Assembly: GCF_024436395.1 (NCBI RefSeq)
Contig: NZ_JAFMZO010000003.1
Span: 124,001-188,000 of the forward strand
Length of the DNA stretch: 64,000 nucleotides
Source of the DNA: Paradesertivirga mongoliensis
Lineage (GTDB): Bacteria > Bacteroidota > Bacteroidia > Sphingobacteriales > Sphingobacteriaceae
Direction of reading: 5' to 3'
Below are positions 26,147 to 34,971 of this stretch, in pieces. Positions within the stretch are counted from its first letter, which is position 1, and the number at the start of each line of letters is the position of its first letter. Both the position numbers and the translations under genes were made by a program. The notes beneath the pieces were generated by a model. That model searched no databases, had not been told where the DNA came from, and was given only the letters and a program-made list of their open reading frames with translations.

Positions 26147-26764
26147 ATGGCACTGGTAGAAAAAATCAAAGCAAACCCTTCTTTAAAAAAGATTGCACAT
26201 TGGTGCCTGATTCCTACCAACGAGTATCGACCGCGGCTTTGGGTAAAACTCTTGTTAAATCCTTTTAAGCATAAAAAAGGCAAAGGATCTAAAATATGCC
26301 GGCGCACCCGAATTGATGTATTACCTTTTAACCATTTCGAACTAGGTGCTTATTCCACAATCGAAGATTTTTCCACCGTAAACAATGGTGTAGGAGATGT
26401 TCTGATTGGAGAGAAAACCATAATCGGCTTGGGAAATGTCGTAATTGGCCCTGTGAGTATCGGCAACAATGTTATGTTGGCCCAAAATATTGTAATTTCA
26501 GGATTAAACCACGGCTATCAGGATGTAAGCAAGCCTCCGGCTGAGCAGGCTGTTTTTACACAAAAAATCACTATCTGTGATGATGTGTGGGTTGGCGCCA
26601 ACAGTGTGATCACTGCAGGTGTGAAAATCGGCAAACATTCTGTGATCGGCGCCGGAAGTATTGTAACGAAAGATATACCTGAATATGTGGTTGCGGCTGG
26701 GAACCCGGCAAGAATTTTAAAGAAATACAACTTCGAAACTAAGATTTGGGAAAAATCCGATTAA
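26147..26764 (+). CDS. Left-handed beta-helix (hexapeptide) acyltransferase
   Basis: The 205-residue protein has a basic N-terminal helix region and then hexapeptide repeats from about residue 75 (VLIGEKTIIGLGNVVIGPVS and onward), with the catalytic-type histidine in ISGLNHGYQD and a closing ITAGVKIGKHSVIGAGSIVT. It resembles WbbJ/LacA-type O-acetyltransferases that decorate polysaccharide sugars with acetyl-CoA. The acceptor is unknown. Its stop overlaps the ATG of the next glycosyltransferase by 1 nt (TAATG). Confidence 0.88.
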   Translation: MALVEKIKANPSLKKIAHWCLIPTNEYRPRLWVKLLLNPFKHKKGKGSKICRRTRIDVLPFNHFELGAYSTIEDFSTVNNGVGDVLIGEKTIIGLGNVVIGPVSIGNNVMLAQNIVISGLNHGYQDVSKPPAEQAVFTQKITICDDVWVGANSVITAGVKIGKHSVIGAGSIVTKDIPEYVVAAGNPARILKKYNFETKIWEKSD

Positions 26765-27972
26765 TGAGTTTATCCAATCAGTTTATTTTCATTCTGGGAA
26801 CGGCCAAATTTGACAACCCCTACGAATCGGCCAGCTATATCATCGCCAAAAATCTGGCGAAAACTAATAAGGTCTTTTACATTGAAAATCCTTTTACGTG
26901 GAAAGATTACTTTAAACAAAAAGGAACTCAGGAATTCATCCGTCGCAGGAAACACTTTTCACTAAAGTCGGATGGTCTTCTTTCGACAGAACTTCCGGGG
27001 TTAAAGGTTGTAATAACTCCTCCTCTCCTTTCCATCAATTTCTTTCCCGAAGGGTTAATATACCGACAACTGCTAAAAATCAACGAAATAAATATCGCTA
27101 GACGAATCCGAAACATTCTCATTAAAGAAAAAATTGATAAGTATATTTATATCAACTCATTTAACTTTCATTACCCGGAAGTCAGCAGATATATTTCGCC
27201 CGAGCTAACGGTTTACCATTGCGTTGATCCACTTATTTTACCATTTGATAAGAGACATGGTTTAACTTCGGAACCTAAGCTACTAAAAAATAGCGACGTC
27301 GTAATTTGTACCAGTAAACAGCTTTACGAGGAAAAAAAACAGGTTAATCCCAATACTTTTTTCGTACCAAACGCTGCAGATATTAGCCATAGCAATAAAG
27401 CCATGGACCAAGATTTGGCTATACACAAGAGCATTGAAGGACTAAAGAAGCCCGTAATCGGATTTTTCGGACATATAGAGAGACGGATGGATTTCGACCT
27501 CATAAAAGACATTACTACAAATAATCCGCATAAAAGCTTTGTATTTGCAGGGCCAATAAGCGCAGAGTTCGTGCCCGAATGGTTTTTTAACACCCCGAAT
27601 ATTTTTACCACCGGACAATTGCCATACGATCAGCTTCCCGGTGTACTAAAAGGATTTGATATTACCTTGATCCCATTCAAAAAAGACGCAGTTAGCGCTA
27701 CAATTTTCCCGCTTAAATTATTTGAATATCTGGGTGCCGGGAAGCCTGTTATAGCAACAAACTTCAATCCCGATCTTGAAGAATTCACCAAAGGAACTGT
27801 ACGCTTTTGCGATGATAACAAATCATTTTCGGCCGCCATTAGTGAAGAATTAACGACAAATTCGGAAGAGAAGATAAATAAACGACTAAAAATTGCAGAG
27901 GAAAATACCTGGATAAAACGAGTGGAGGAATTTTCTGAAATCCTACGAGCTAACCTCGAAACCGCCAGCTAA
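26764..27972 (+). CDS. Glycosyltransferase, GT4/GT1-like (GT-B fold)
   Basis: A 402-residue enzyme without membrane helices. The N-terminal half is a Rossmann-like acceptor domain (FIFILGTAKFDNPYESASYI). The C-terminal half has the donor-site pattern KPVIGFFGHIERRMDFDLIK, FVFAGP, LIPFKKDAVSATIFPLKLFEYLGAGKPVIATNF, where the LFEYLGAGKPVIA stretch is the usual E-x7-E-like region. It probably adds one sugar of the repeat unit. The frame begins at a TTG at 26746, but ATG 26764 in the TAATG overlap with the acyltransferase stop is the likely start. Confidence 0.84.
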   Translation: MSLSNQFIFILGTAKFDNPYESASYIIAKNLAKTNKVFYIENPFTWKDYFKQKGTQEFIRRRKHFSLKSDGLLSTELPGLKVVITPPLLSINFFPEGLIYRQLLKINEINIARRIRNILIKEKIDKYIYINSFNFHYPEVSRYISPELTVYHCVDPLILPFDKRHGLTSEPKLLKNSDVVICTSKQLYEEKKQVNPNTFFVPNAADISHSNKAMDQDLAIHKSIEGLKKPVIGFFGHIERRMDFDLIKDITTNNPHKSFVFAGPISAEFVPEWFFNTPNIFTTGQLPYDQLPGVLKGFDITLIPFKKDAVSATIFPLKLFEYLGAGKPVIATNFNPDLEEFTKGTVRFCDDNKSFSAAISEELTTNSEEKINKRLKIAEENTWIKRVEEFSEILRANLETAS

Positions 27973-28031
27973 AATTCATCCCAAACAACTATTTTAAATC
28001 ATCATCGTATACCAAACACTAAACATAAACA

Positions 28032-29117
28032 ATGATCAAGATCTTTTACGATCATCAAAAATTCAGCACGCAACTCTATGGTGGCATCAGCAGGTACTTC
28101 GCTAACCTAATACAAGCTATAGAAGAATTACCGGATTTTGATTACTTATTGGGAGTTTTGTATTCGAACAATCATTATGTAAAAAGTAAAATATCTAACG
28201 AACTCATTCGCAAAATTTTAAAAAACCCCAACTACGTTTATAAACTGAACCAACTATATTGCCGGGAGCTACTTAGAAGAAATAACTTTGATATTTTTCA
28301 CCCGACTTACTATGACACTTATTTCTTCGATAGGTTAAAAAAGCCTTTGGTTATTACTATTCATGATATGACATATGAGCGTCTTCCTGAATACTTTTGG
28401 GCCGAGGATTCTCTCACTAAGCTGAAAAGATTAAACATTGAACGCGCTGACAGGATTATTGCGATCTCGGAAACTACAAAAAGCGACCTTCTTAAATATT
28501 CAGAAGTGGATGAATCTAAAATACAGGTCATTTATCACGGCATGGACCTGAAAAGTCCTTTTGTTACCAATCCCATAGATAACCTTCCCGAAAAATACCT
28601 GCTGTTTGTAGGCGACCGAAGCGGTTATAAAAATTTTTACTTGTTTCTTAACGCGTTTAAAAGAGTTTCAGCTCAACATCCCGACATTCAGGTAATACTA
28701 ACAGGTGGGGGTTCCCTCAAAGTGGCAGAGCTAGAATACCTCAAATTAATAAAGCTAGATGACAAGGTAAGTCATAAAAATGTGAGCGATTCGGAGCTAA
28801 ATTTTCTATATCAAAACGCTACATGTTTTATATATCCTTCACTTCATGAAGGTTTCGGCCTCCCGATACTCGAGGCATTTAGGGCAGGCTGTCCAATGAT
28901 ATTAAGTGATACCGAGTGTTTTAAGGAAATAGCAAGTTATGCAGCCATTTATTTCGATGCGAATAGCGTAGATGAATTAACGGGGAAAATAGAAAGAATC
29001 ATTACCGAGCCCTCCTTACAAAATACTCTCACAGCGGACGGAGCGGTACGATTAAAAGACTTTCCGCTTGATAATTCGTTAAAACGGACTCTTGATGTAT
29101 ATAAAGAACTTTTGTAG
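28032..29117 (+). CDS. Glycosyltransferase, GT4 family
   Basis: The 361-residue GT-B enzyme shows the N-terminal glycine loop (YGGISRYFANLIQAIEEL), IITVHD-like VITIHDMTYERLPEYF, YLLFVGDRSGYKNFYLFLNA at the domain junction, and the retaining GT4 motif SLHEGFGLPILEAFRAGCP near residue 275. It probably transfers mannose or a related sugar, but the donor is a guess. It is the last gene of the forward operon, 59 nt after the previous gene, and ends only 7 nt from the convergent fucosyltransferase. Confidence 0.9.
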   Translation: MIKIFYDHQKFSTQLYGGISRYFANLIQAIEELPDFDYLLGVLYSNNHYVKSKISNELIRKILKNPNYVYKLNQLYCRELLRRNNFDIFHPTYYDTYFFDRLKKPLVITIHDMTYERLPEYFWAEDSLTKLKRLNIERADRIIAISETTKSDLLKYSEVDESKIQVIYHGMDLKSPFVTNPIDNLPEKYLLFVGDRSGYKNFYLFLNAFKRVSAQHPDIQVILTGGGSLKVAELEYLKLIKLDDKVSHKNVSDSELNFLYQNATCFIYPSLHEGFGLPILEAFRAGCPMILSDTECFKEIASYAAIYFDANSVDELTGKIERIITEPSLQNTLTADGAVRLKDFPLDNSLKRTLDVYKELL

Positions 29118-29124
29118 TGAAGAC

Positions 29125-29952
29125 CTAGACCGACTGGTTGTTAAAGGGAACATCCTCCCAAATAAACTTTTTGGTCATCACACCTTTAGGATGCTCCGCA
29201 CCGATTCCGAACCCCATCCAATTTTTAGGAGCATATACTATCTTAGCTTCCTTCCCTAAAAAAGCCGCCCACCACCCAAAGCTACTATTCGAAATAATTG
29301 CTATATCAGCATTTTGTAGAATTTGAAAATCGGTTATCTCATCGTTATCTGAAAAGATAAAATTCGATTTCTCGGAAAACACTGATTTTACAAAAGGAAC
29401 ATCATCACTGACAAAAAACACCCGATAGCTATCCAAATCATCAATTTCTGATAAACGCCTTTTGAAATATTCAATAGGTAAGGAAATATCGCGTTTACCG
29501 TACTTTAAATAATCTGTTCTTCGAATATGCACGGCTATAGTCTTTTCTTTCCTAAAAATCTCGCTGTAAAGAGTTTGAAACTTTGAAGTATACTTCGGTT
29601 TAATTTTAAAGTGTGGCTTGTTTTGCAATTGATTATAATACCAGTCCGTCTGAAAATAGCCGTTATAAACGACAGAATTTCTGGCCTCATAATTTCTTGG
29701 TCTAACAAAATTCTGAACATAAACGTCTTTAAAACGAAGTAATCGAGGAATGAACCGCACTAACACGGAATATATTTTAGACTCAAAGGTAACAGCCTGA
29801 TAATTTTCGAGTTCGAAATATTTACTTAGGTAAGCATGATGCGGGTTGGAAAAAAATATTAATTTATCGCTATTCTTCTCTTTCAAATATCTGTAAAACA
29901 CATACTGAAACATCTGGTTACCTAACCGACCCTTAAAATATACCGCGGTCAT
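29125..29952 (-). CDS. Alpha-1,2-fucosyltransferase, GT11 family
   Basis: The 275-residue protein begins with the GT11 peptide GRLGNQMFQY and contains the GDP-fucose-binding HIRRTDYLKYG (about residues 135-145) and the C-terminal FQILQNADIAIISNSSFGWWAAFLG block. GT11 enzymes add L-fucose in alpha-1,2 linkage from GDP-fucose. GDP-fucose synthesis genes gmd and fcl are absent from the window, though manC at 1409 could provide GDP-mannose. It lies 2 nt downstream of the flippase gene, at the end of the reverse operon. Confidence 0.9.
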   Translation of the reverse strand: MTAVYFKGRLGNQMFQYVFYRYLKEKNSDKLIFFSNPHHAYLSKYFELENYQAVTFESKIYSVLVRFIPRLLRFKDVYVQNFVRPRNYEARNSVVYNGYFQTDWYYNQLQNKPHFKIKPKYTSKFQTLYSEIFRKEKTIAVHIRRTDYLKYGKRDISLPIEYFKRRLSEIDDLDSYRVFFVSDDVPFVKSVFSEKSNFIFSDNDEITDFQILQNADIAIISNSSFGWWAAFLGKEAKIVYAPKNWMGFGIGAEHPKGVMTKKFIWEDVPFNNQSV

Positions 29953-29954
29953 TT

Positions 29955-31289
29955 CTAGCTTTTCTTTAAAATATATTTGTTGATAAACTCTGGATAGAAC
30001 ATATATGCATAAATGAACGTATTTAGCATATTAACCTTCAATTCTTTGCGTAGAATCACCTGAGCAATTGCAAACCCGATAACATTTGAGAGGCCTGTAG
30101 CATAAGCGGCTCCGATAACTCCATATTCTTTGATAAAAAAGTAATTCAAGATTAAATTGGTAGCTGCTGTTACTAGTACAATATAAAATGTGAGATTTGT
30201 TTTTCCTATAGAATCGAGGATAGTACCGAACTGTCGTCCGAAAGGAATAAGTAAGCAATAGAGAAGGGTGACGTTTAAAATCGGGACAGCATCTGCGTAC
30301 TTACCTCCAGCAATAAGGTTTACGATGAAACTATCAAACAAATACACAAATAGTACTGCCGGAATTAAGATAGCCAAAATTGTGCCCACCGACTTTTCAT
30401 ACAGGTATTTAATTGCGTCCTTCCCTTCTGTATGCATCCTTTTTGCACTTTGAGGAAATACGATTACAACTACAGCATCCGTCGGTATATTTATCAGGTT
30501 GGTAATTCGAACTGCTGTACTAAATGAAGCTGAGGCCGCAGGTGTAAGCATTCCCGCAAGCATCCATTGATCTATCGTGCCGGATAATTGTGAACTTACT
30601 GACGTTCCTAGCGCATACTTTCCATAGTTAAAAATCTTTCTAACCCAGTACCAACTGAAAATGTAAGTAAACTGGAAGAATTTTTTAACGATACGCCATG
30701 CCCATATTAAAGATATGGTCATACTAATAATCTGCACATAAGCCAATTCAAGCAAACTAATGGTATGATTGAAAAAATAACAATAGACGCAATAAATAAA
30801 CACTGAAAAGGTCCGAATAAAATTTGCTGCAAAAGCGCTTTTATACTGAAGGTTGGCTTGCTCAATCGCACAAAGAATAGTTAATATCCCCGATAAAACA
30901 AACACTATATTAAAGAGGTAAAACACGGGTTGTAGTTGTGGTGCGTTCAGTGCGTCTGTAAAATAATTTACGAATATGATATTAAGGAGTACGAGGATGA
31001 CAGTGAGAATTGTACTGATGGCAAAACTTGCAGTCACAATTTTGGAATGATCCTCTTTTTCAGAGCCAGCTAGAAATTTGATTACGGCACTTTGTGTGAG
31101 ACCATTTCTCAGCAATTCAAAAATAACTACGGCTTGCATATAGATAACCCATGAACCATTGTCTTCTTTGGTGAACAAACGGGCCATGAACCAAAAAGTA
31201 GCGATACTCAAAATTTGTGTAGTGAGATTTTGAGCAACGTTTATTATCCCAGACTTTAGCCAATACGAACGGTTATTTTTTTGTTCCAT
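29955..31289 (-). CDS. Wzx-type polysaccharide flippase
   Basis: A 444-residue protein of the MATE/Wzx (polysaccharide biosynthesis) superfamily with about 12-14 hydrophobic helices, opening with SYWLKSGIINVAQNLTTQILS and FTKEDNGSWVIYMQAVVIFE. It should flip undecaprenyl-linked repeat units across the inner membrane. ATG 31289 overlaps the stop of the upstream gene as TGATG, so the TTG one codon earlier is rejected. Its presence marks the locus as Wzx/Wzy-dependent. Confidence 0.87.
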   Translation of the reverse strand: MEQKNNRSYWLKSGIINVAQNLTTQILSIATFWFMARLFTKEDNGSWVIYMQAVVIFELLRNGLTQSAVIKFLAGSEKEDHSKIVTASFAISTILTVILVLLNIIFVNYFTDALNAPQLQPVFYLFNIVFVLSGILTILCAIEQANLQYKSAFAANFIRTFSVFIYCVYCYFFNHTISLLELAYVQIISMTISLIWAWRIVKKFFQFTYIFSWYWVRKIFNYGKYALGTSVSSQLSGTIDQWMLAGMLTPAASASFSTAVRITNLINIPTDAVVVIVFPQSAKRMHTEGKDAIKYLYEKSVGTILAILIPAVLFVYLFDSFIVNLIAGGKYADAVPILNVTLLYCLLIPFGRQFGTILDSIGKTNLTFYIVLVTAATNLILNYFFIKEYGVIGAAYATGLSNVIGFAIAQVILRKELKVNMLNTFIYAYMFYPEFINKYILKKS

Positions 31290-32263
31290 CAAAGGTTTAC
31301 AGGTATTTGCTCGTCAAGGAAATATTGCGCAACAAAAAACTTCACCTCATCATCATTCATGGCGTGAGCTATTGTTGCGCCTCCAAGCTTGGGATAAAGT
31401 TTCTGATAACAATTAAAATGATGTTCGGGCCCCTGTTTAGACAAAATAATATTCACACCACCGAAGTAACTTGCAAGCGTGGCTGTACCGCCATGAATGG
31501 AGATAAATCTCTCGGAATTTGCATATACCATCAGTTGCAGATGATTGAAATTATCGGCTTTGCCTTTGTTTTCTGTAAAAAGATCCTCCATCAATATTAC
31601 TTCAGGGTGCTTTTCGCGCAACCACTCATATTCGTTCATGTCATAAATATCACTTTCATCGGTTGTGATATTTTGAGGTCTGGGCCTGTTGTAAACAATA
31701 GTGTAAAAAGGCTTCAATTGATTTACTAAAACGTCAAGAAGGTCGACACTAAAATAGCTGATGGGAGGTCCATCCCATTCCATGTTGTACCGATTAGCAA
31801 TAATAAAAAGAGGCCTTTCGTAAATATAAACCTCGTTCTTATAGTGTTCCTTAAGAGGTACTGCCGCCCATTTACTCATGTCGTAATCATGACTGTATAG
31901 TACTCTGGGTATTTCAAAGTTATAGTTGCCTGCATTGCTCCTCTCTTCGTAACATTCTTTATGTTCAGGAGAAAAAAAATACAACTCCTTAGTAAATTTC
32001 GATGAATTTGTGGATCGAAGTGTACCATTTTTGAAATGCCAGTAAGCGTGCGGAAGTGCAAACTGAAGTTCTGGCGCAAATTCGCCATTAAAAGAAACAG
32101 TTTTATACTTCGGCTTTGTGAGATAATCTTTAATGAAATACTTTATTTGTGCAATCTTACAATAATATGTATCCCGGTAAAAATAGCGTAACTCTGGCGA
32201 CACGTTGCTAAAGCGCAAACGCACATACAGACCGAATATCTTTCTTAATAGTTTTTTAAGCAT
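31289..32263 (-). CDS. Unrecognised glycan-locus protein with HGGT motif, possibly a glycosyltransferase
   Basis: I do not recognise the family of this 324-residue soluble protein. It has a basic N-terminus (MLKKLLRKIFGLYVRLRF), a middle with ALPHAYWHFKNGTLRST and a C-terminal domain with MVYANSERFISIHGGTATLASYFGG. The S-x-H-G-G/A pattern before a small-residue helix recalls nucleotide-sugar sites in GT61-like and other GT-B enzymes, which is only an analogy. The stop overlaps the flippase ATG (TGATG) and its start is 5 nt from the GT2 gene, so it belongs to the reverse exopolysaccharide operon. Confidence 0.6.
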   Translation of the reverse strand: MLKKLLRKIFGLYVRLRFSNVSPELRYFYRDTYYCKIAQIKYFIKDYLTKPKYKTVSFNGEFAPELQFALPHAYWHFKNGTLRSTNSSKFTKELYFFSPEHKECYEERSNAGNYNFEIPRVLYSHDYDMSKWAAVPLKEHYKNEVYIYERPLFIIANRYNMEWDGPPISYFSVDLLDVLVNQLKPFYTIVYNRPRPQNITTDESDIYDMNEYEWLREKHPEVILMEDLFTENKGKADNFNHLQLMVYANSERFISIHGGTATLASYFGGVNIILSKQGPEHHFNCYQKLYPKLGGATIAHAMNDDEVKFFVAQYFLDEQIPVNL

Positions 32264-32268
32264 ATCAA

Positions 32269-33144
32269 TTACGACCCTATTAAATATTCGTTCATTTGTT
32301 TAAAGTGCAACTTTAAGCGTCTAATAAAAGAAGTTAGAACTCCACCTTCTGAGGTCAACCTGCGAGATGATGTAAAAACTCTGGCATCGCGATGAGTGAC
32401 CAGTTTTAAAGAGCCCTTCTTTTTTAAATTTACTGCCATTCTACCATCTTCCGACTCTTCCACAAAATATTCGCTTCCAAGGGCATTATCAAATTTTCTT
32501 ACATCGGTAACTTCAAACCCTCCTGTTGCTTTTCCTATTTCGGTAACAAAGCCCATTGTAAATCCGAGCACATTAATATACTCACGGTTATATCTTCTAA
32601 TTCGAATTAAAACACCTGTAACTTTTTCATAAAACCATAAATTAAGCCTGGTTCGCCCCTCAGGCGGAATAAAGCCATACCTACCATACACTCCAACAAC
32701 GTCCGGTTCTGCAATCATCGGCTTGGTCATCAACTCAATCCATCGAGGCGGATAAAATGTATCCGAGTCTGCACTTAAATGATACTTACCACGCGCATTC
32801 ATGAGGCCCATCTGACGCGCAAAGGTTATACCCTGAACAGGTTGAAAAAAACTTTTCACACCCAAACGGTCGAGTACAGCCTGAGTGTGATCTGTGGAAT
32901 TATTGTTTACGACGATTAATTCAACTTTTAGATTAGTAATATTCGATGCCAGCGATGACAAGGTTCTATAAATACCATCGCCCTCATTCCAGGCTGGAAT
33001 TACCACGGAAATATCAGGATTATCATTTCTTATTTTATTTAACCTTCCTTTAAGCTCATCTAGCTCTTCTTCCGTAAGATCACTAAAACGTTTTTCCCTG
33101 TATAAATGCTGGTTTAACCACCCCGGGAGTTTAACAATTGACAT
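32269..33144 (-). CDS. Glycosyltransferase, GT2 family
   Basis: The 291-residue GT-A enzyme has ISVVIPAWNEGDGIYRTLSS, the nucleotide-contacting LIVVNNNSTD, FARQMGLMNARGKYHLSADSD with the metal-binding DSD, and PPRWIELM directly after. It is probably cytoplasmic-face and adds one sugar of the repeat unit. ATG 33144 (MSIVKLPGWLNQ) is chosen because the longer frame to 33171 would overlap the neighbouring gene. It is in the reverse operon. Confidence 0.88.
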   Translation of the reverse strand: MSIVKLPGWLNQHLYREKRFSDLTEEELDELKGRLNKIRNDNPDISVVIPAWNEGDGIYRTLSSLASNITNLKVELIVVNNNSTDHTQAVLDRLGVKSFFQPVQGITFARQMGLMNARGKYHLSADSDTFYPPRWIELMTKPMIAEPDVVGVYGRYGFIPPEGRTRLNLWFYEKVTGVLIRIRRYNREYINVLGFTMGFVTEIGKATGGFEVTDVRKFDNALGSEYFVEESEDGRMAVNLKKKGSLKLVTHRDARVFTSSRRLTSEGGVLTSFIRRLKLHFKQMNEYLIGS

Positions 33145-33154
33145 TTTGTATCGA

Positions 33155-33919
33155 TTAAAAATGTAAATCAAAGTTAAATCGAAGGTACCGGTACAAGTGA
33201 CGAATGCTCGATATGAGGAAAGTGTTATTTTCTCTCCAAAAATTCCGTTTTACAGTACTCGGCTCTTCCGAAGAGTTCTTCTGATCGAATAAAGCCTGAT
33301 AATCCTCGTAAAACAATGCTTTTCCTTTTTTCTTAAGAAAAGAGAACATCATTTTATACTCTGTACGCTCTACTTTTTCATTTTCTGCATACCTGCCAAA
33401 TTTTTCAAAAAATGTACTGCGCCGAAGATGCGGATGATCACTGTAATAATAGAATTTTTTATATCCAAAATACCAGGGCCAGGCACTGAATATCATTTCA
33501 GAAAACCCATCGCCTACTGGTTTTAAAAAGGGATATTTAAAATAGGCATAAAAACGAACCATATCGATAGTTTTCCGGTCGTTCATAAAACGTAAGCCCT
33601 TATCAAGTTTTTCGGGAAAGAGTTGCTGCGGGACAAAATCTTCCTGAACGTAAAGCGTGTAAGGGCTTGTTACAGCGTCTTGACCCTTATTTATATTATT
33701 ACCCAACCCTTTATTGACAGGTGTGGTAATTAGCCGACACCCATAATTTTCTTGTAGTCTCTTTAATGCATTCAAATGTTCTTCCTGACTGGAATCATCG
33801 GATACAATGATATTTCCGAAATGGCAGTCGAGCTCATCAAACTTTTTTAATAGCCTTTCTAAAGAACTACTCCTGTTATAATGAGTGATAAGTAAGGTCA
33901 CATCCTTGAAGTTGTACAT
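33155..33919 (-). CDS. Glycosyltransferase, GT2 family (short)
   Basis: A 254-residue GT-A protein: VTLLITHYNRSSSLERLLKK, IIVSDDSSQEEH and YTLYVQEDFVPQQ (in place of the usual DxD) mark the GT2 fold. The C-terminal half is rich in aromatics (AWPWYFGYKKFYYYSD) and unassigned. The EDF triad as metal site is seen in some GT2 subfamilies. Donor and acceptor are unknown. It is 4 nt from the GT8 gene upstream and 10 nt from the other GT2 downstream. Confidence 0.8.
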   Translation of the reverse strand: MYNFKDVTLLITHYNRSSSLERLLKKFDELDCHFGNIIVSDDSSQEEHLNALKRLQENYGCRLITTPVNKGLGNNINKGQDAVTSPYTLYVQEDFVPQQLFPEKLDKGLRFMNDRKTIDMVRFYAYFKYPFLKPVGDGFSEMIFSAWPWYFGYKKFYYYSDHPHLRRSTFFEKFGRYAENEKVERTEYKMMFSFLKKKGKALFYEDYQALFDQKNSSEEPSTVKRNFWRENNTFLISSIRHLYRYLRFNFDLHF

Positions 33920-33923
33920 GATA

Positions 33924-34820
33924 TTATTTGAATGAAAAGAGCTGAAGCGACTTCTTCTTCACTTTGGTATAAATCTTTTTAAATAATCTGTTGTAATTAG
34001 TGACAGGTTTATGGTCTTTCCAGGGAGTTAATCTCAAATATTTATAAAATTCTTCTTTAAACTCAGGTCTTGATCTATACGATTTAAATATTGGCTTAAC
34101 GTCTAAAAAGTGGATAATATAAGGTGCCTCATTTTCAAATTGCGCGAAGCAGTTCCAATTAGAATCCAATTGAAACCATCTATCATATAAAGCCCCGTTA
34201 AGACCATACTGGTCGGCGTAATTTATAAACTTGACATTTTCATGCATGAACTTAATCACTTTAGTGGTAATATCCTCATCTCGCCATTTCTTTGCATTCA
34301 TTATCAATAAGCCTGAATTAAAATACTTTGTATCAGCAGGAATCCCTAATTCTTTATAATTGGGTATTCCTCCCCAAGAACAGCTTACCGTTAGCTGCCA
34401 ATCTTGTACAGCCGCGAAAAGACAATCGCCAATGTCTGTTTTCCACAGCTTAGAAATGTCTGCTAAAACGATCATGTCCACATCCAGATAGATAACCCTC
34501 TCCCTATCAGCCGGAATAGCATGTGATGCAAAAATTCGATAGTAAGCGGTAAAAGGAAAGGCAGTATTATCTACCGGAATAGTTAGATGCGGGGGAATGA
34601 CTGAGGAGATGGTCTTCCAGTTTAAGGTTATCCTCTCGGGATTTACGGTCGACGAAATCCTTGATTTATTCGAAGCCGATATCTTGTCATCCAAAACATA
34701 AACATCAATCTTCTCACCGGTTTTATGGTTCTCCTCTATTGATTTTAGTAATGCGCCCAGCAAAATAGCATATTGATTATCACTGGCAACTACTAAAGTA
34801 ATAATATCTTGATTCCCCAA
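33924..34820 (-). CDS. Glycosyltransferase, GT8 family
   Basis: The 298-residue enzyme matches GT8 (LgtC/RfaI-like): ITLVVASDNQYAILLGALLKSI at the start, the DxD site VIYLDVDMIVLADI at about residues 111-124, KYFNSGLLIMNAKKWRD, YADQYGLNGALYDRW and IIHFLDVKP near the C-terminus. GT8 enzymes are retaining glucosyl- or galactosyltransferases. The start is a TTG at 34820, since the first beta-strand follows directly and no ATG is available. It is the first gene of the reverse operon. Confidence 0.87.
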   Translation of the reverse strand: MGNQDIITLVVASDNQYAILLGALLKSIEENHKTGEKIDVYVLDDKISASNKSRISSTVNPERITLNWKTISSVIPPHLTIPVDNTAFPFTAYYRIFASHAIPADRERVIYLDVDMIVLADISKLWKTDIGDCLFAAVQDWQLTVSCSWGGIPNYKELGIPADTKYFNSGLLIMNAKKWRDEDITTKVIKFMHENVKFINYADQYGLNGALYDRWFQLDSNWNCFAQFENEAPYIIHFLDVKPIFKSYRSRPEFKEEFYKYLRLTPWKDHKPVTNYNRLFKKIYTKVKKKSLQLFSFK

Positions 34821-34971
34821 TTCTTGAAATTTGCTGTAAAGTAATAAATTGAATAAATTTCCCTGTTATACTTCACAGAATATTTTAGGTTACGTAATAC
34901 TGCGATCCCAGGCTTCTGTACTGTCAAACAAAGCAACTTTTTTTGGTGTTGCTAAGAAAACATTCGGATTT

